A stretch of DNA of 64,000 nt. It comes from Clostridiaceae bacterium BL-3. Its GTDB lineage: Bacteria > Bacillota > Clostridia > Clostridiales > Clostridiaceae. The stretch covers positions 1,302,001 to 1,366,000 of the forward strand of contig CADDXC010000001.1 of the NCBI GenBank assembly GCA_902809985.1. The letters run 5' to 3'. Position 1 is the stretch's first letter; each line of letters starts with the position of its first letter. The notes beneath the pieces are model-generated. The model worked only from the letters and a program-made list of their open reading frames with translations. It did not search any database and was not told where the DNA came from. A program made the translations under genes and the position numbers. Shown here piece by piece: positions 63,771-64,000 of this stretch.

Positions 63771-64000
63771 TCATTTCATTCCTTGATTTTCAATGTACTC
63801 CTTAACTATATCAATTGGAACACCACCAGTTGTTATAAGGCAATAACTTTTACTCCAGAAGTACTCTTTCCATAATTGTTTTTTTATTGATGGGAACTCC
63901 TTTTTTATAAGTCTGCTGCTGGCACTCTTATAAGCATTTATAAATTTTGATATATTTGTATTTGGTGATCCTCTAAACAAAAGGTGTACATGGTCTTTAT
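63771..64000 (-). CDS. tnpA: IS200/IS605-family TnpA (Y1 transposase), N-terminus cut by window edge
   Basis: The reverse strand is open from the window edge to 63771, about 76 residues. It includes DHVHLLFRGSPNTNISKFIN, with the HUH metal motif (HVH), and the C-terminal WKEYFWSKSYCLITTGGVPI followed by DIVKEYIENQG, where the Tyr of YIENQ is the catalytic residue. TnpA moves the element as single-stranded circles. The start and the left end of the element lie beyond the window. Confidence 0.88.
   Translation of the reverse strand, partial: KDHVHLLFRGSPNTNISKFINAYKSASSRLIKKEFPSIKKQLWKEYFWSKSYCLITTGGVPIDIVKEYIENQGMK

Larger units (their letters stand above)
62530..64000 (-). mobile_element. 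IS200/IS605-family insertion sequence (partial at window edge)
   Basis: tnpA and tnpB lie in the same orientation with a right-end hairpin about 80 bp past tnpB. No inverted terminal repeats or target duplication are expected for this family. The right end falls about 50-60 bp past the last repeat of CRISPR array 2. Confidence 0.82.

Noticed and set aside
1..64000. tRNA or rRNA genes
   Set aside because: No cloverleaf-like segment with GTTCGA-type T-loop or rRNA landmark sequence was seen.

Overview
The window comes from a low-GC, spore-forming, anaerobic Firmicute, most likely Clostridium sensu stricto. The base composition is strongly AT-rich and ribosome binding sites are strong AGGAGG/GGTGAT types, often with GTG or TTG starts. 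The gene set fits: SpoIIP, SigI/RsgI, CWB2 wall repeats, 2-hydroxyacyl-CoA dehydratase-type activases, an ApbE-flavinylated redox protein and CRISPR repeats of the kind seen with clostridial type I-B systems. I cannot name the species.

Left part (1-20 kb). A partial GNAT gene is followed by a marR-arsM arsenic-methylation operon. The sigI-rsgI pair faces a secreted DUF5667 protein. Then come a NUDIX enzyme whose 3' end lies in a GGGGTCTGACCCC hairpin, a ferritin-like protein, DedA, a diacylglycerol glycosyltransferase and an MFS transporter. A Cache chemoreceptor-like protein is paired with an EAL-CBS-GGDEF protein. A wall-anchored phosphatase, a YibE/F permease and a two-component system complete the section.

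Middle (20-36 kb). A BusR-like GntR/RCK_C repressor diverges from a two-gene osmolyte ABC transporter. Next is a dapB gene whose promoter and inverted repeat closely match those of the transporter. Housekeeping and accessory genes follow: an rRNA methyltransferase-like gene, an Fe-S aldo/keto reductase, a CAP-domain protein, a DUF2284 protein, LOG, SpoIIP, a second YibE/F, a metal-binding lipoprotein behind a palindromic operator, and DHFR. ApbE then sits next to its likely substrate, a membrane ferredoxin/FMN-binding protein.

Right-middle (36-57 kb). A compact operon holds a sulfonate-type ABC importer, two thioredoxin-like proteins and a cytoplasmic alkaline-phosphatase-superfamily hydrolase, with a LysR regulator downstream. 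Upstream, with its own likely terminator, is a pair of 2-hydroxyacyl-CoA dehydratase-like proteins, one fused to its ATP-dependent activase. Then come an ABC-class ATPase, a NatAB-like exporter, a second chemoreceptor/c-di-GMP pair, an XRE regulator with a 13-bp-arm palindrome, an MFS/SHOCT-like/DUF2089 operon and an ECF sigma/anti-sigma operon.

Right end (57.4-64 kb). Two adjacent CRISPR arrays with unrelated 30-bp repeats (26 and 45 repeats) run rightward with no cas gene in the window. An IS200/IS605 element with an intact TnpB and a candidate omega-RNA abuts the distal end of the second array. Its TnpA runs off the window.
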